Shown here: positions 36,666 to 50,733 of the stretch, piece by piece
Layout: each line of letters starts with the position of its first letter
Numbering within the stretch: the first letter of the stretch is position 1
Assembly: GCA_013399895.1 (NCBI GenBank)
Contig: VXBA01002855.1
Coordinates: 1,205,979 to 1,269,978, forward strand
Direction of reading: 5' to 3'
Length of the DNA stretch: 64,000 nucleotides
Source of the DNA: Serilophus lunatus
Lineage: Eukaryota; Chordata; Aves; Passeriformes; Eurylaimidae
Notes under the pieces: generated by a model
What the model was told of the DNA's origin: nothing
The model's database searches: none
The model's input: the letters and a program-made list of their open reading frames with translations, nothing else
Program-made: the position numbers and the translations under genes

Positions 36666-39469
36666 GTTTCTCACAGCTTCAGTGTATTGACAGTGAGCTC
36701 TTGACAGAAACCTCTGGGTGTAGGAAAATCAGAAAGAAAGGTCAGGAAAAGTAGTCTGTTTGCTAAACCAGGCCTTTTCTGGGTTTTGGTGCAGTCACGT
36801 TTAAGAACAGCAGACTTACATAGAGAGCCTCCTGTATGCTTAGGTTTGTACCTGAAAGCTCTGGTTGTCTCACAGCATGGTGAGTTCCACACAGGAGCAC
36901 CTGACGATGTACACAGACTTCTTTGTGGGAGTCCATGGTCAATCATTGTCCGAGGTGTTTATGTCACCAAAAGCACAGATTAAAACAAACCAAAAAAATC
37001 CATTAATATTGTCTTTTGTTTTAGTCTAAACAAATCAACAGGAGATTGAGAAAGTAGGCAAAAAAGTAGTGAACACCAAGTATCTCAAAGAAAATACCAG
37101 TATGGTCCCTGTTTGAGCTGTCTCCTCGCACAATGCCCGCTCCTCCTCGGGAGTCCTACAGGTTTGGTGGAAGCAAGATATTTAGAGATGAATTGCATTA
37201 ATTTGTTTTCCATAAACAGGCTGATGGAAAAAGAAAGCAGAAAAACACTTACGGGCAAGTAATGAACATAGTTCTTTCTTAATGAGCAACTCCAATTTGT
37301 GTCTTTTTCCCCTTCCCCCATACATGCTCTTAAATCTATTACCTTTCTAGACTGTGGTATGTTTTCTGTTGTTCTGGCTTTCAAGGTATTGCAGGAAATG
37401 TTATTTGTAGAATTGAACGGAAGCTGTCTCCTCAGACTTCTCTCATTCTGTTCCTGGTATCCCCTAACTCACTAGTGTGCAGTGGTTTAAAGGAGTTTTG
37501 TTATTGCATTTTACAGCTTTGTTTCTTTTTCTCATGCTACACTTGTTGTTCCATGATAGGTTCTGCCCTCCAGAGAGACCTATTGAAACATTGTGCTAAT
37601 AAGTTATTTGGAAATATTCCACAATTTGGCTTTCAGGATGGCATATGTTGTTTATTCTCCAGGTGCAAAACCAGATAATTCTTAAATAGATATTAAAACT
37701 CCTTTCTAAAGCATAATTTCCACTGAAGTCAGAGGAATTTTGCTTGAGAAAGATTCCACGTTTTGGCCAGAAAAATACTTTCCTTTGTGGAAATACAACG
37801 TGTAGTGTACAGGTATACAAGAAAACCTCATTATCCTGCTATCGATTTAATTACTACATTTCTTGTCTTTTTAAAGTTTTTAAGATAGCTATAAATTCAA
37901 GGACTTAATCACTGTCTTCTCATAATGTCATTATTTCTCCCCAGTAAAGTAAACTGAAAAATCACCATTAGTTCTTGCACTGCTGGTGTTATTTAATCAA
38001 AATTGTCACATCCAACACTACTGTTCTGACTTCGAGGCAGACTTCTAAGCAGAGATTCTGTTGCCTGTGCTTGGGCAAGAGACTCCCACAGTGTCCAAGG
38101 TCTACACAGTCAGCAAGGAAGGGACTTCCAGTTCATCTGCAGTTCCTCTAGGAGGATACAACACTGAGGTCTAGGCCAGTGGTGGCTTTTGCTCTTTAAA
38201 AAAACAAAAATAAAGGTATTTATTTTATTCCAGAAGATGAAGTGTTGCGTGGCTGTCACCAGAGCTGGTCTGGGTAGGCTGCAGTGCTGGGGGTGGTTGG
38301 GGAGGGACCCAAGCAGGGCTCTTGCAGGTCTCTTTTTGTATGGGCCTGGCAGCTGGCACTGTACAACAAAACGTCCCTAGCTCAGTGCAGGGTTCCCCTC
38401 CTCATTTTTTCTCTCTTGAGACATGTTTTTTTTATGAGGAACCTTATTCCTGCAGTACATAAGGCATTGTCTGTCCACCCACCCTAGGGGGGCAGTGTAA
38501 GAGCATATTTAAAACACGCTATCCCTCAAGACCCCCTTTCTTCTTCTCCTATTGCATCCATGTTGCTGCTCAGGCCCATAGATGTTCTTTTTTTTTTGTT
38601 TTTCTCTAGCAGCTCAGTGCAATAGCGAGCTCCAGAAAGAGCTTCAGCTGCCCTGTTGATTCCTGACATGCAATTACATTTAACCTTTATGCACAGCATT
38701 ATACTTGGCAACAAAGTGGATGCTAAATCCTTCCTTCTACTATAAATTGTTTTGGTTTATTTATTAAATAATCTGGCTTTTTTAGGTCAGAAAAATAGTT
38801 TTGTAATATTGTTAAACCAAACATACTTTTTCAATTTTGTATTTGTCAGGATTCATTTGCCTAGTATATACTGACCCTTAGTGGTAAGCTGAGATTTCAA
38901 TTGCATTGCCAAGTTTCTAAATTTTGCTTCTGTCTTTGGCCCAACTGTTCAGAAAATGGCAGAAATACTAGCTGTGCATCAGGACAGTCTATCCATGTAA
39001 ATAGCCCACAATTTCTTCAAGAGACATTAATAGGCATGTGAAAATAATGACAGGCATTATTAGCTCTTCTGAAGGGAGGGCTGTGGGAAGCAGGAGTGTG
39101 GAAAGGTTATTCCAAAATGCAAAACAAAAACGTTGGCATTGAGAAGCAATACTCTCCACATAATGAGAAACAAATAAGAACTCAGTATCTGGCACTAACG
39201 AACACCTCAAGCTAACTGTGGAATGAGTATTAATTAGGTTTCCAAAATAGCATCTTTCTGAAAAGCAGCTGAGGTGTAATATTGCTCCTTATTAATCAAA
39301 GCAAAGGGACAATGTGAACTCTGCAAAAAATAAATGGTTTGCAGATGGCTGTGTGCATCTTTAATAACGACAGAAGAACACAAGTTACAGCTATAAATGC
39401 CAGGGAGCCTTTCTGCATCTTCTTTTCAGAGAGTGATATTTGCAGTTTTCAAGGCAATGAGGAAAGTGT

Positions 39470-39790
39470 GTTGGTTTCTTATTACATTTTCCCTGCAGCA
39501 TAAATTCTGTTGATGTGCTTCCCTAATCATGCTAATTATACTGCCATATGTTGCTCTCATCTTTCTTTTTCTCTCCTAATGGGACATAGATTCTCTCTTT
39601 TGAATATGTCATTTGTTTATTACATTTATCAAGGGTTTTAACATTATATGGGACTTTTAATTGCTTTTTTAAACACTCAGCAGATTGAATATTAAAAACA
39701 GACATGAAGGTCAATTATAAATAATATTTAAATTGCTCATGACATTTTTATTGTCTAATTTACTGGAAATATCAACTCTGTAGCCATGCT
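39470..39790. promoter_or_regulatory. Candidate conserved non-coding element rich in homeodomain-like sites
   Basis: The block contains TAATCATGCTAATTATACTG, TTTAATTGC, TCAATTATAAATAATA, AATTGCTCATGAC and TTGTCTAATTTAC. Octamer-like and TAAT motifs are spread over 300 bases without simple-repeat structure. That composition is common in deeply conserved vertebrate enhancers, but conservation cannot be judged from one sequence. Confidence 0.3.
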
Positions 39791-42700
39791 TCTGTACCTG
39801 CTCTTTACTTGAAAAAACACACATGTCCTCCAGAACTATTCTGACTGCAGTCACAGTTCTACCCTACCCCAAACCACCTTGTTCCTAGCGGAATAGGGGT
39901 CTTTCCCAGATGGGAATGCTGAAATAAAGATGCATCATATTAAATGTTTGACACAAATACACAACCATTCATTTCAATTGTGAACTACTGAAGTATTCCA
40001 AACAATAAAGGTGAGTGCTCATCTCTGACTGGTAGGAAAAATACAGTTTTCTGTCAAAGCTGAGGAGTCTTTCATGTTACTTGATGTTTGTTCATGGAAT
40101 TATGATACAAGTCCAAGGGTAGGTACAAGACTGTACCTACCATATTTAGGTATTATTTTATATTACTTCAGTAATAACAACCTATACAAGATGCTGCAAA
40201 TGCATAGCACTCATCAGCTTTAAAGTTCATCAATCTGTCAGAAAAGCTTATTTGGTTAATATAGTATCTGTCCAAGCTCGGCTAATGTAAAGTTCTCTAA
40301 CAACTCTCCACACAAAGGCTATAAGCAAAGGACTTGCCTAAGTACAGAGGAAGTATTTTGCAGAAATGTTAAGCCCAAAAGAGTTAAAACTTCATTTTTT
40401 GTAAGAGACTTTTCCCATTTATAACTGTGGTTCTGACTTGCTTCTTTGCTCTCAGGGGGAAATTCAGACATTCACAGTTTAATAAAACTTCTGAATGTTT
40501 GCCCTGGGACACGGAAAAGGAGTCTCTGGAGCCCCATTAAATACTTGAATGACCAGCAAAGTAAAATTATTCTAGGGAAGTAGCCTAAATGCTTGCATAG
40601 AATTTGACAGAGGACATTTTTTTTTATTCATAGTATTAAATGCCATTTTCACTCATTTTTCCATATAATTTTTGAAGGATATGATTTTTCAAAAAACTAT
40701 TTAAAAGGTCTGCACTCCCCTCCAAGGCAAACATTTGTCTGGTAAACTACTGTACATGCAAATCTCTTTCAGCTGTTGTTGAAGAATGTTAGTCATACTT
40801 GCACTTTTCACTTCCTCATATAATAACTATATAGTATTTAAAAATAAAAATTTTAGACACTTACCACTAGTGATCTTGATTTGTTAATTTGAAGTTATTT
40901 GGTTCAGAGTAGTGGCTTGTTTGACTTCTGGCATCTCTACAACAGAAGAAAGTCCTCTGTGGATGTAGGTCAGATAGGACCTGGGAAAAAAAGGAACTGC
41001 AGAGAATGTGATATAAAGTAGTTGTCCTGATTTATTTCCATCATGTTCCTAGTTAGGTTTTGATACAAGTTTGAGTTAATGGGATTCTTTCCATTCATTT
41101 CAAATATGAGTAGGAGTGATTCTGTTTAATCCCAGTTACACTGAACTTGGATTATAAAATTTACACCATGTTGTGGAGGTGTCACTGGAAGTCTTCTTCA
41201 CTTCCTGAAGAACAGTTGCTAACAAGAACATTCCCAGTGGTTCCTTCAATTTCAACCCACAGTAAGAATTTTTCTCATGTGTAAGAAAATGTTCTATGAG
41301 TTATGTTTTTCTTCACGTGAGGGCTATTTTAGCCAAAAAAGGTTAAGAAGACTCACTTAAAGAAATTGTTTTCAAGTGTGCTATGAAGCTGCAAATGAGT
41401 TTTTGTGGCAAACTGATAGTTACAGGAAAAGCGTGGAGTCCCAAGTGGATGAAAGGGTTGGAAACAAAAATATATGGTCTGTCACTTCTCAAAGACAACC
41501 ATACATGTATGAGCAAACATGCTTCAGGAAAGCAAATTTGTAACTAACACTCAGGAGCTTCACGATCCTTGCCCTCAAATCAAATTTATTTGGGAAGATC
41601 ATCATAGGAAATATGGACAAATACAGCAGAATAAAAACACACGGTTGTAGATTGCCTTGTTGAAAATTAAATAAAAACGTACTGCCTAGATCATAACCCA
41701 TAACAATATTACATAATATATCTGTCAGATATCTCAAGATAAAAATACAAAATAAAACTCCTGAGGGCTCATCTACAGCTCCAGCTCCTCAGTGTGCTCA
41801 ATGCAGGGTACATGCCTATTACGCTGTGGGAGAGATGCATATACAAACACCATTTCTTATGGCTCCATGCAGTGTTTTGGTAGTGCAGCCTTACAGGTTT
41901 CAAAGATAAACTCATGTTCAGGGAGAGGCTCTCTCAAGAAGCCTTTCTGCTATCCAAACACAAATTTCACCCAGTGTCAAAGACTGAACAAACATGTGCT
42001 GTCTGTATCAGTCTTCTCCACCAAAGAAAATTTCTCCTCATCCAAAAAATACACCAAGCTTTGGGTCATGTCCAGATAAACTCTTCCTAAGAATACAGGA
42101 AGGAAGAAAGAAGGGGAATCAGCTGGCATTAACGTAAAACTAAGAACTCTTTTTGTATTTCAGTAGCATTACAACAGTGATTAAAACTGAATACAAATGA
42201 TCAAATAGGATTATTTATACAAAAATCACATTTATATATTAATGAGTGAGTTCTGCAGGCAGTGAGTGCTTCCTGTGAGACCAGGAGCTCCTTCTAGCTT
42301 CTACAGCGGGAGATCTTGGTGCCAGCTGTGACAACAGAACACTGAAAGCCCCAAGTTCTCTGCAGAATCTGTTATATTTTCAGCTTGTATTTCCAGGTGA
42401 ACATTTTTGCAGAGTCATAAATCACTACAGGATAGAGGAAAAAAGTCAAGTTCAACTATGGTAAAAATGTGAAACTGAAAATAAAATATAAAGATTAAAT
42501 TCTGATTGCTCCAGACTTTCAATCTTGGTGAATCATAAAATACAATGTTGAAAACCAGTCAGTAACTAACACCTAACTGGCCCAGTTTTCAAAGATAGCA
42601 GTAGTCTTTTGTTCTCAAATTTGGTGGAAACTGTAAATGCTCAGCATTTCTAAAAGTTCCAAGTCGTCAGATCTTTATCAAGCAGATTTTTCACTGCCAC

Positions 42701-45700
42701 AGCACATGGCAATTTACAATTAAAAAAAAGTCTGATATGACCATTATATTTCTTCTCTTGTCATAAGGACAAAAAGAGGCCGTAAGATGGTTTACATTTT
42801 ACTACAACGGAAAAAAATAGTCCAACCTTCCCAAAAAGGATGCAAAGGTGCACAGAGTGGTCCAGGCTAATGATTTGCTCAAACACTAGCAGAGAATATA
42901 TAAATTCTTAACTCTTAGCAAAAAATATTGATTGCATTATAACATATATATATATTATATGATACAATTTAATTTGTTAACATTTCATTCGTTAACTTCA
43001 CTGTACAGAAATTTGTCCATGCTAAATGCAAGCCCTGGACCAGATACACAAAACAATTTGAATGCATTTTTTACATCCTATATGCACAAACATTTCTTAA
43101 GTTAAAACTATGCATACTATTTATGCATAGCAAGCATATGGCTTACATATTCAACGACAGGAATTCCGCCTTTTGGCATGCTCTTGTCCCGGGGCTCGGA
43201 GCTCACACTGTTCCCAGCTCAATTTTGATTGCTCCGCTGTCAGAAAAGAGACATTCAACACGTATGGACATGTAAGGGTCTCTGAGTTTAGGATTATTGT
43301 TTTACAGTTCCTTCTTCAATCAGGACAAAGCGTGACCTTTTTGAGGTTGAGCCTGATGCCTGCCGAGCTCTGGTTAGATCCCTGAAGCAGCAGATGAATG
43401 GCACGTACATCTCAATCACCCTCAGCATAAAGGGGAGTGCCACTGCCCCTTGAGTCCTCTTCAGAGCAGACCACGGCTGATTATAAAGACTTTCTGGTCA
43501 GTGAGGTAATAACTGCAGGATCCAAAAAGGAGAACTGGGAGTGCAGTAACCTGAGCCACCCAAGCGCCTACAACTTGAAGGAGAGTCTGAAAGTTTCCTG
43601 GCAGGTTCCAGCGGAGGGAAACGAGGTTGGCCACAGTCACACAGGATACCCAGAAAAGTCAGAAGGGGTCCTATGCAGCTCATGGGAAATGGAGATGAAA
43701 ATGGAGTTTCTGGGCAGAGTTTGTGCTGGAGGGCTCATTCTGAGGCTTCCCACAGAAGTAGCTGCCTGCGTGCTCTGTTTTCGCTACCCCTCAGAAAGAA
43801 ACAAACACTAGCAAAACTTCTGCAGGATGCATATCATCACCTTTGCATTTGAGAGAAACCACAATATAAGGCCTCAGTGTCACCTTTCAATTCTGTCTGA
43901 GAGGCAACACAACATTTTGCTGAAGTGAAGCAATTTTCATGTATTCCTGTCACTGTCTCTTCCAGCTTACAAAACAATAAGCACCAGCTTCATGGTAGGG
44001 CTGACACCATTGCTGATGTCTTCTGAAATACTACAGAACTCAGAATGTTTTAATCTTTAACTCTGGATGCTATTAATTAATTTTAAAGAGATATTTCAAA
44101 TACTTATTTGTTCAACACCAGTTCTGTCCATATGGCAGACACTGCAGTGGTGAAGAATCATCATCTATGCAGGTCGGCCAGCGTAACTCTACAACTCCCT
44201 GTACAATCTAAATACATTTATTTCCAGGTATTTTAAGGAAACTAACAAGAAAGACTTTTATGTTGCATGCAGTGTGATTGCATGAACAAGTATCTAAAAA
44301 CACATTTCATTCTGACTTTCCCTTTTCATTGGATGCCAGCAGCAGTGACAAGTAACAGCAATCCCAGGCAGATGATAAATGTCATGTTTTCACATGTCTC
44401 GTGGCTAACTGGAAATGTCTGGTGCCAGTAATGCAAGAAAGCAAGGTCCAACTTTGGCTGAAAAAATTATTTTTGCTAATTTAACAAAGCAGAATAGAAG
44501 AGGAAATAGCAACAACAAATACAACTGAGTCTTGCAAGTTGTTAAGTGCCTTGAGTTATCAGCTCAGGGTTTTTACATTTTACACTTTTGAACATTTTGT
44601 CCAATCATTCTCCACAGAAACAGGATGATCCAAGAACAAGTTGACATATATAGCTTCTGAGAGCACAAGATAGGAACGGATAGAGTTCTTCTATTCCCCT
44701 GCAACAGAAGTCAAATGAAAATTCATAAACAATATATTTTTGATACTACTACTTCCAGTTTTTAATACACTTGAATTGAGGATGGTTTATTGCATGATCA
44801 CTTAGTCTGACATTCAGAGGTGTAGAAGTACTGTTTTTCCCTTCTTTGTATTGGATGGTTTTTATACCCCATAGAAAGCGGGGTATATTTGTCCCCATTT
44901 AAAAATTTCCTAAGAAAACCACGACTGGGATAGAAAAAAAGAGTTTAATAATTGCACTAAATGAGCATTTATGGTATAAAACTCTCCCATTATAAGGAAG
45001 AAATTACCAAATTACCTGTCATGCCTGAAATGTCAGAAGCTTTTAAGAAATAGTGAATCTAGTTTTGAACCAGTGCTTCTTTCTGCTCTGTGGCATTTAC
45101 AATATCTTCTGACTTCTTACAGTGTTTAGTCTCACCTGGAAGATAAACAAATGTCATTTGGAACCTGAATGAGGAAGTTAGCCAGCCAGAGACAGACCTT
45201 TTAAAGGTTAAAATGAAGTTTCAGTCATTGATTTCTTTAATTGCTTTGTCACCAGAGTAAGCATCAGATTGAATTAACTAATCATTATGGTTTATCTACA
45301 GTGCAAAAGATAGAATGAAATCAATAGATCACAGTATGAAACAAAACTGTGAAGACATTTACATGGATGTTAATAAAACAGGTTTGAGTTTGTATTATTT
45401 TTTTTCTTCCAACTTATTTAAAGTCAAAATTAACCCTCTTCAGAGAAGTGCTGTTTAAATCATCTTCACCACAGGCTTTCACATTGAAGTAAGCTTCTCC
45501 CAGATAATGAAAGATGCCACTGTCATTGTAAGAATTTAATTAATTCAGTCAGATTGGAGCAATGACACAGAGTGATACCACATGAGTTTCAAACCAACAA
45601 TCAAAATATTAAGGTCTTGGTTAAACTATTCCTTCAGTAGCTTTGAATGAGTAAAGCTGAGGAAATTATACACTGTGATGGTAGGCATGGGGACACTGTA

Positions 45701-45829
45701 GCAAGCTTACAGTATTATTTACTAACTATAAATAATAACTTCTCAGTTTTATCCGGTTGACTCAAGTGTTCCCACCAATAAGCAGGAACACGGAACTGAA
45801 AATGTGAGAAAGGAAAAACCTAGAAGTTC

Positions 45830-46065
45830 CAAAGGTAGGAAAGACGAGCTGGAAGAAGCATAAAAGTTATAGAGAGGGGAATATTTTTGAAAGCCAGAAA
45901 AGAAGTAGCTGAAAGGGAAAGTAGATGATGCACAATCTGAAAGGAAAATTGAAAGATGATGACAACTGAAGTTGAAGAAGAGGTTGACAGTTTATAAAAG
46001 AGAATGGGAAGAGAGGAAAAGGAACTCAAGAGAACAAGAACGAGGAAAGGAGAGAATGAATACCT
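45830..46065 (+). repeat. Purine-rich strand (about 235 bp)
   Basis: The + strand is strongly biased to A and G with few pyrimidines and no regular unit. The opposite-strand open frame at 45820-46029 is rich in Ser, Leu and Phe only because of this bias. Its origin is not recognised; it may be a decayed GAAA/GGAA-type simple repeat. Confidence 0.5.
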
Positions 46066-47074
46066 ATGAATCTAACATGGCTTCACAGTAAACAAGTAAG
46101 AATTGCTACTGATTTTACCCTTGTTTCATTACCTTGAATGGTAGCAGTGTGAGTGCTGCCTACACTGTAATGCAGCCACCAGCAAATGGGCCATATTCCC
46201 CCAAGCAACAAATTTAGTGTAGGTGGAATACAGACTACCAATACTCCAAAGGGTTTGAAAGTGTCAAAATTGGACTAACAAGAATTAGAACCAGATCTTT
46301 CAGCCTGTGGCTGCTTTTGGAGGGATTTAGTAAAACTTTATTAGCATTATTATCCATAAAAATAAAAAAAGGTGGGGAAGAAGTAAGAAAGTAAAATCTA
46401 TTGATCTAAATATTGAAATGTTATCCTTAATATAGAGTGGCTAGTAGCTTTAGGAGTGGGATAGGAGTGGTTTGTGGAGGTTTTAAAACAAAATCTTTGT
46501 ACATTCAAATGTCATAAAACTAACTTCTAAGACATACAGTTTTCTTCTTCTCAGTGAATCAGGATTTTTATATGATAAAATCTGTACTTTGGTTGCTAAT
46601 GGCTGCTAATATCCTGTAAACTTCATTCTTTTTATGAACACATTATTTCCTTTTTTAATCTAACCTTCCCTTCATTCTTATCCCATGCATGAGCACAGAT
46701 GCCTTCCCTTAGCACCAGGATCCTGGTTTACCGCTGCCTTGTCAAGCCACTGTGTGCCCAGGGCAGCACAATTCGTGCCCACTCTGCACGAATGCGGAGG
46801 GTTCCACAGTCAGCTGAGCACCATGAGTACACTGCCACATGGAATGGTCACTAAGAATTTGCATGGCATGGATGATGACCTGATGCCATCTGCATTGCCA
46901 TAAATCAAACTGGAATGTTGGTGTGGATCTGTCTGCTGCTATTTAACCTGGTTATTCTCCAGAAGCTGTCAGTTACTGGCCGCTGAGGACACTGAATATT
47001 TTGCACACTTGATGTAACTGGGCAGTCCTATACTGTCATAGAGTGAAGTTACTGGTAATCTGTTTTATCATGGA

Positions 47075-47240
47075 TTTATTATCTCTCTTACATTTTGATA
47101 TTACTGTGGCTATCATTACAAATTAGAAGTTTAAATTGTGCCAATTAGCATTTATAAATCATTGAAATGTGGAGACATTTGATTAAACATAAGCGGTTTT
47201 TAAAATTAATGTTCTAATTAATAAATCACTCAGGAGAAAA
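47075..47240. promoter_or_regulatory. Candidate conserved non-coding element
   Basis: The block is AT-rich and non-repetitive, with TTTATCATGGATTTATTATC, ACAAATTAGAAGTTTAAATTG, GCCAATTAGCATTTATAAATC and TTCTAATTAATAAATCAC. The dense homeodomain-like motifs and a CCAAT-like box suggest a regulatory element, with no direct evidence of conservation. Confidence 0.28.
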
Positions 47241-49946
47241 AGAAAATCATCACTTAAAAAAAATTACCTTATAATAGTTTCACTTAATCTTGTACCATTC
47301 AATTAAATGAAAACGAGATGATGGAAAAGACAAAGATATTGTGAACAAACACAACATTCAGTCACAACTGCCGTACTTCTTACAGCAACTCTCCAGTTCT
47401 CCCTTTGCACCAACCCGGACCCAGGTCAGAGAAACTCCTGTTACTACAACATGGTAATCTACATGAACTACACCTAGAAAGAGATGTGACACAAGGAGAG
47501 GAAAACAGCCCCTTTTTAGTCATACTACATCCAAACGTTCATTGACAGTTCCCAAGAATGCAGATACATCATTTTCCCATATTCCTCATCTCTGTTATAA
47601 CTGAATCACTTACTCAAAGAAAACTTAAATGAATTTTCTGCTTTTTATGAAAGACAAAACCACGACAGCTAACACAGGAAATTTCAACCTGAATAACCAT
47701 GTTGCTTTTCTTCTTCCTTTCTATCTCGTTCTCCCAGCACCTACAGGTGCTCACTTCTCAGCCCAAGTAATCAGCAAACACTCTGGACATCACTTGAGTC
47801 TTGTACCCCTCATCCTCATTACAGAAAGGACAGAAGAGTTTAGCATGGAGAGTGCTAATAATGCCCCCATAGATGTAGCATCTCTTAGAATACTCAAATA
47901 ATGCTAATTACTGAAACAGGTTAAAAATATAAGGTCACGTGTATGCTACTTTGTGCTTGCTTGAAGTGACATTCCATTGAAAATGTCTGACCTTGCTTAA
48001 AAGAGTCCTGTCTAAACTCACTGGCCATCAACAGAGGTGCAAAGCGAAAAGTGGAGATGCTATATCTCCCTTCCGTGCTGAGTGCTACTTCATTATGGAC
48101 AACACACTCACCCTTGACCATCTCAGACATAGCTTATACTGAGAAAAAGGAGGAGGGAGTGAGACAACAGAGACTGATATGCTATTTGAGGCTATGAGGC
48201 TTCTACACACACTGTAGCAATGAAAACTCTTGTGGTAACACTAATAGTAAGTATCTACAGGTAGACAACAACAGTGACAGCATAATGGCTTCCCTCCACT
48301 TAGAGTGATATTAAAGCATTTCACTACTGTGAAAGAGAAAAGTAAAACATTCTAGCCTGTCTTTTCCCTTCAGTATGGAATATTGCAGACTATTCCAATA
48401 CTAAATGCCTGCATTGCCTTTCTTTTCAGTTATCTCTCACGTGGTGTCACAATCATTGCAGAGGTACTTAAAGCTGCTGCTGAAACCCATATTAATTCAT
48501 TCTATCTCAAAAAGCCAGGGCCTGAGTCTTACCATGAGTTTGTACAAAGTCTGAATGCTTCAGGCCAGTCCCAGTAATGGGACTCAGATCAGCATTGTGA
48601 TGTATTACAGCTGCTGTGTAACCTACATTCGTAGCATCCTTTCAGTATATTTTGCACCACTCTGATACAACAGAAATCCCATGTAGCATCAACTATCTTC
48701 AGAAAGGTAAATGTGATATTAAATATTCCATATGTCATGCGTGGAATATCTAAAAAGTCAGAGAGTATTGGATTCTGACATTAATATGCTACAGAAATGA
48801 GGCAAAACATTGATCAAACTCGCCATTCACCTGAATATTTATCTGTGCTGGAAAAGGAACACAAATAGTCATTGGAGGAGATAGACAGGAGCAAATTCAG
48901 CATGCCACAGTGAACAGATGTTTTGCACAGATATGCCTTCAATATCAGGTGCCTTTAAAAACAACACCTAATCAATATCCTTATTCTATGTATAGTAGCA
49001 ATCTACTAAAAATTTGTGACAGTGTAAATCAGAAATCCAGTTTCATCTTGTGATTTTCTAATTTGAGGGACTGTGAATTACTTATGAGGGGATACACGAG
49101 AGGTTCGTGAGACTAAGAGAAATGCAAACTTGCTTTCTGTATGCTTGAGATAACCAACTAGGGATACACATTTCTACTGGAAAAATTTTAAGGATTCACA
49201 GGTCTAAATAGAGGAAAAGTCACTATTCTTGAATGCAAGATCCAAATAATACTTAACATATACATTTTCTGAATTTACAATAAAAACAGCATTTTGCCAA
49301 TAAAATTTCTTATGATAACACCAAGAATTAATGATTACATCTGTTCACAAACCCTATCAGATGAACAGTTTTCAAACCAATTTGAAGACCTGTTCAGGAA
49401 AGGATTTTACAATGGCTGCACACGTGTTCAATCAGTAGCATTAGCAGTAACCTTTACTTTTTACACACTTTCCCTAGCAGGAAAAGGCAAGGCTTGTAAA
49501 GAAGTTTGAGATATTCAGAAACAGATGATTAGTTTCAGAGAAGAAACCTATATTTCTAGACTAAAACTTTCTGTGGCAATCAGAAGCAACTGAGATATGT
49601 GCTGCAAAACCCACAAGATGGACAGATAAGTTGGGGATCCCAGTAAGGGAGTATTGGCTCATCACTCAGCCTCTGCAGTTGCCTAAAGAATAATTTGGTG
49701 CTTCTCTTACAAAGTCACTTGATGCAGTTATGCCTCCTGCTGTATGTCCCCTTTTCCCAACAAGCAGTGTCCTCTAAGTTCTGGCTTTTAGTTCAGGACC
49801 TTAACAATTCTATTTGTTTTCAAAAATAGTTACATCAAACTCTACTCTTATTTCTATTTCATTATTCATCTGAACTCTTTTTGAATATTGCTATATCTAG
49901 TGATTGGATTTCTTTGGGTTGGTGGAATTCATATTATTAAATCTTT

Positions 49947-49952
49947 TTTATT
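49947..49952 (-). terminator. PDE1A: Candidate PDE1A polyadenylation signal AATAAA (distal)
   Basis: This is the first canonical AATAAA on the minus strand downstream of the PDE1A stop codon, about 1.5 kb away. Using it would give a 3' UTR of about 1.5 kb. Two closer ATTAAA variants exist, so this is one of three candidates. Confidence 0.4.
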
Positions 49953-50727
49953 ACCTTAAGTTGCAAAAATAGCTTTTAAATCATATTTACTTTTGGAAAT
50001 GTACTATTTAAAACTTAATTTTTTCTTACTCTCTTTGTAAATTTTGCAGTTTGAGGTTTTAAAATGCAAGGCATTCTCTAGAAAATTCCCTGCCTTAGAA
50101 TACCTCAAAATTAGCATTTTCTAAGATAAGAAATTCCTTTTCTCACTGGAAAAGTGGAATGAAAAGATTGGCAAGGCAGCAAAGTGAAGTAACTGCATGC
50201 TGAGTTGTATCTGATCTCTCAAACAGCATTTTTTTGTCAGCCATGTAAAGACCCACAAGGACAGTCACACCACAGCAGCCTTCTGCAGAGTCTGAAAGAT
50301 AAAAAAATAAAACTTTTCCTACTGTGTTCCTCACCCAGAAGATGCAGAACTTTTCTAAGGCACTTCAATTTTAAGTTGGGCTTTAATACAAACACTGGTG
50401 TAAAAAATACATGTCAAAAGATAAAATGTCAGTTATTAGACAACTTCAAATGCTGTGAAAATAATTTTAGTGTAAATATTTTGATATACGACCCTAAATT
50501 AACCATCTGTTATTTCTGATGGAAAAAACCTGTCAACAATAAAAGCTTGGAGCCCTGGAATATGGAACTCTAGAATAAGTGGGAGTTCTCCATAAAAAGC
50601 ATTTTGGAGAAATATGCCAAGTCATACACCCATGACTAAGCTAAGCCTTATAAGAACTTCAATGTTGTTGCTCAAACAATGCCATACTTCTGGAACAGTA
50701 TTGCAAGGCTTACTATCATAAAAGCCT

Positions 50728-50733
50728 TTTAAT
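50728..50733 (-). terminator. PDE1A: Candidate PDE1A polyadenylation signal ATTAAA (proximal)
   Basis: This ATTAAA variant lies about 740 nt downstream of the PDE1A stop on the minus strand. A second ATTAAA lies at 50382-50387. Confidence 0.35.

Larger units (their letters stand above)
34216..49946. other. Intergenic stretch between convergent PPP1R1C and PDE1A
   Basis: I see no exon with recognisable protein similarity, no RNA gene and no intact mobile element in these roughly 15.7 kb. The stretch includes three AT-rich blocks that look like candidate regulatory elements (near 36.6, 39.6 and 47.1 kb, listed separately) and a purine-rich strand near 45.9 kb. The longest open frame (43437-43811, 124 codons) lies in slightly GC-richer sequence, has no known domain and is probably chance. 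Confidence 0.6.

Noticed and set aside
38189..38380. Acceptor-like TTTTATTCCAG followed by an open frame in the intergenic gap
   Set aside because: The peptide matches nothing I recognise, and no donor or partner exon was found.
43437..43811. 124-codon frame in the intergenic gap
   Set aside because: It lies in slightly GC-richer DNA but has no known domain, repeat or splice continuity. It could be part of a non-coding transcript, but that cannot be supported here.
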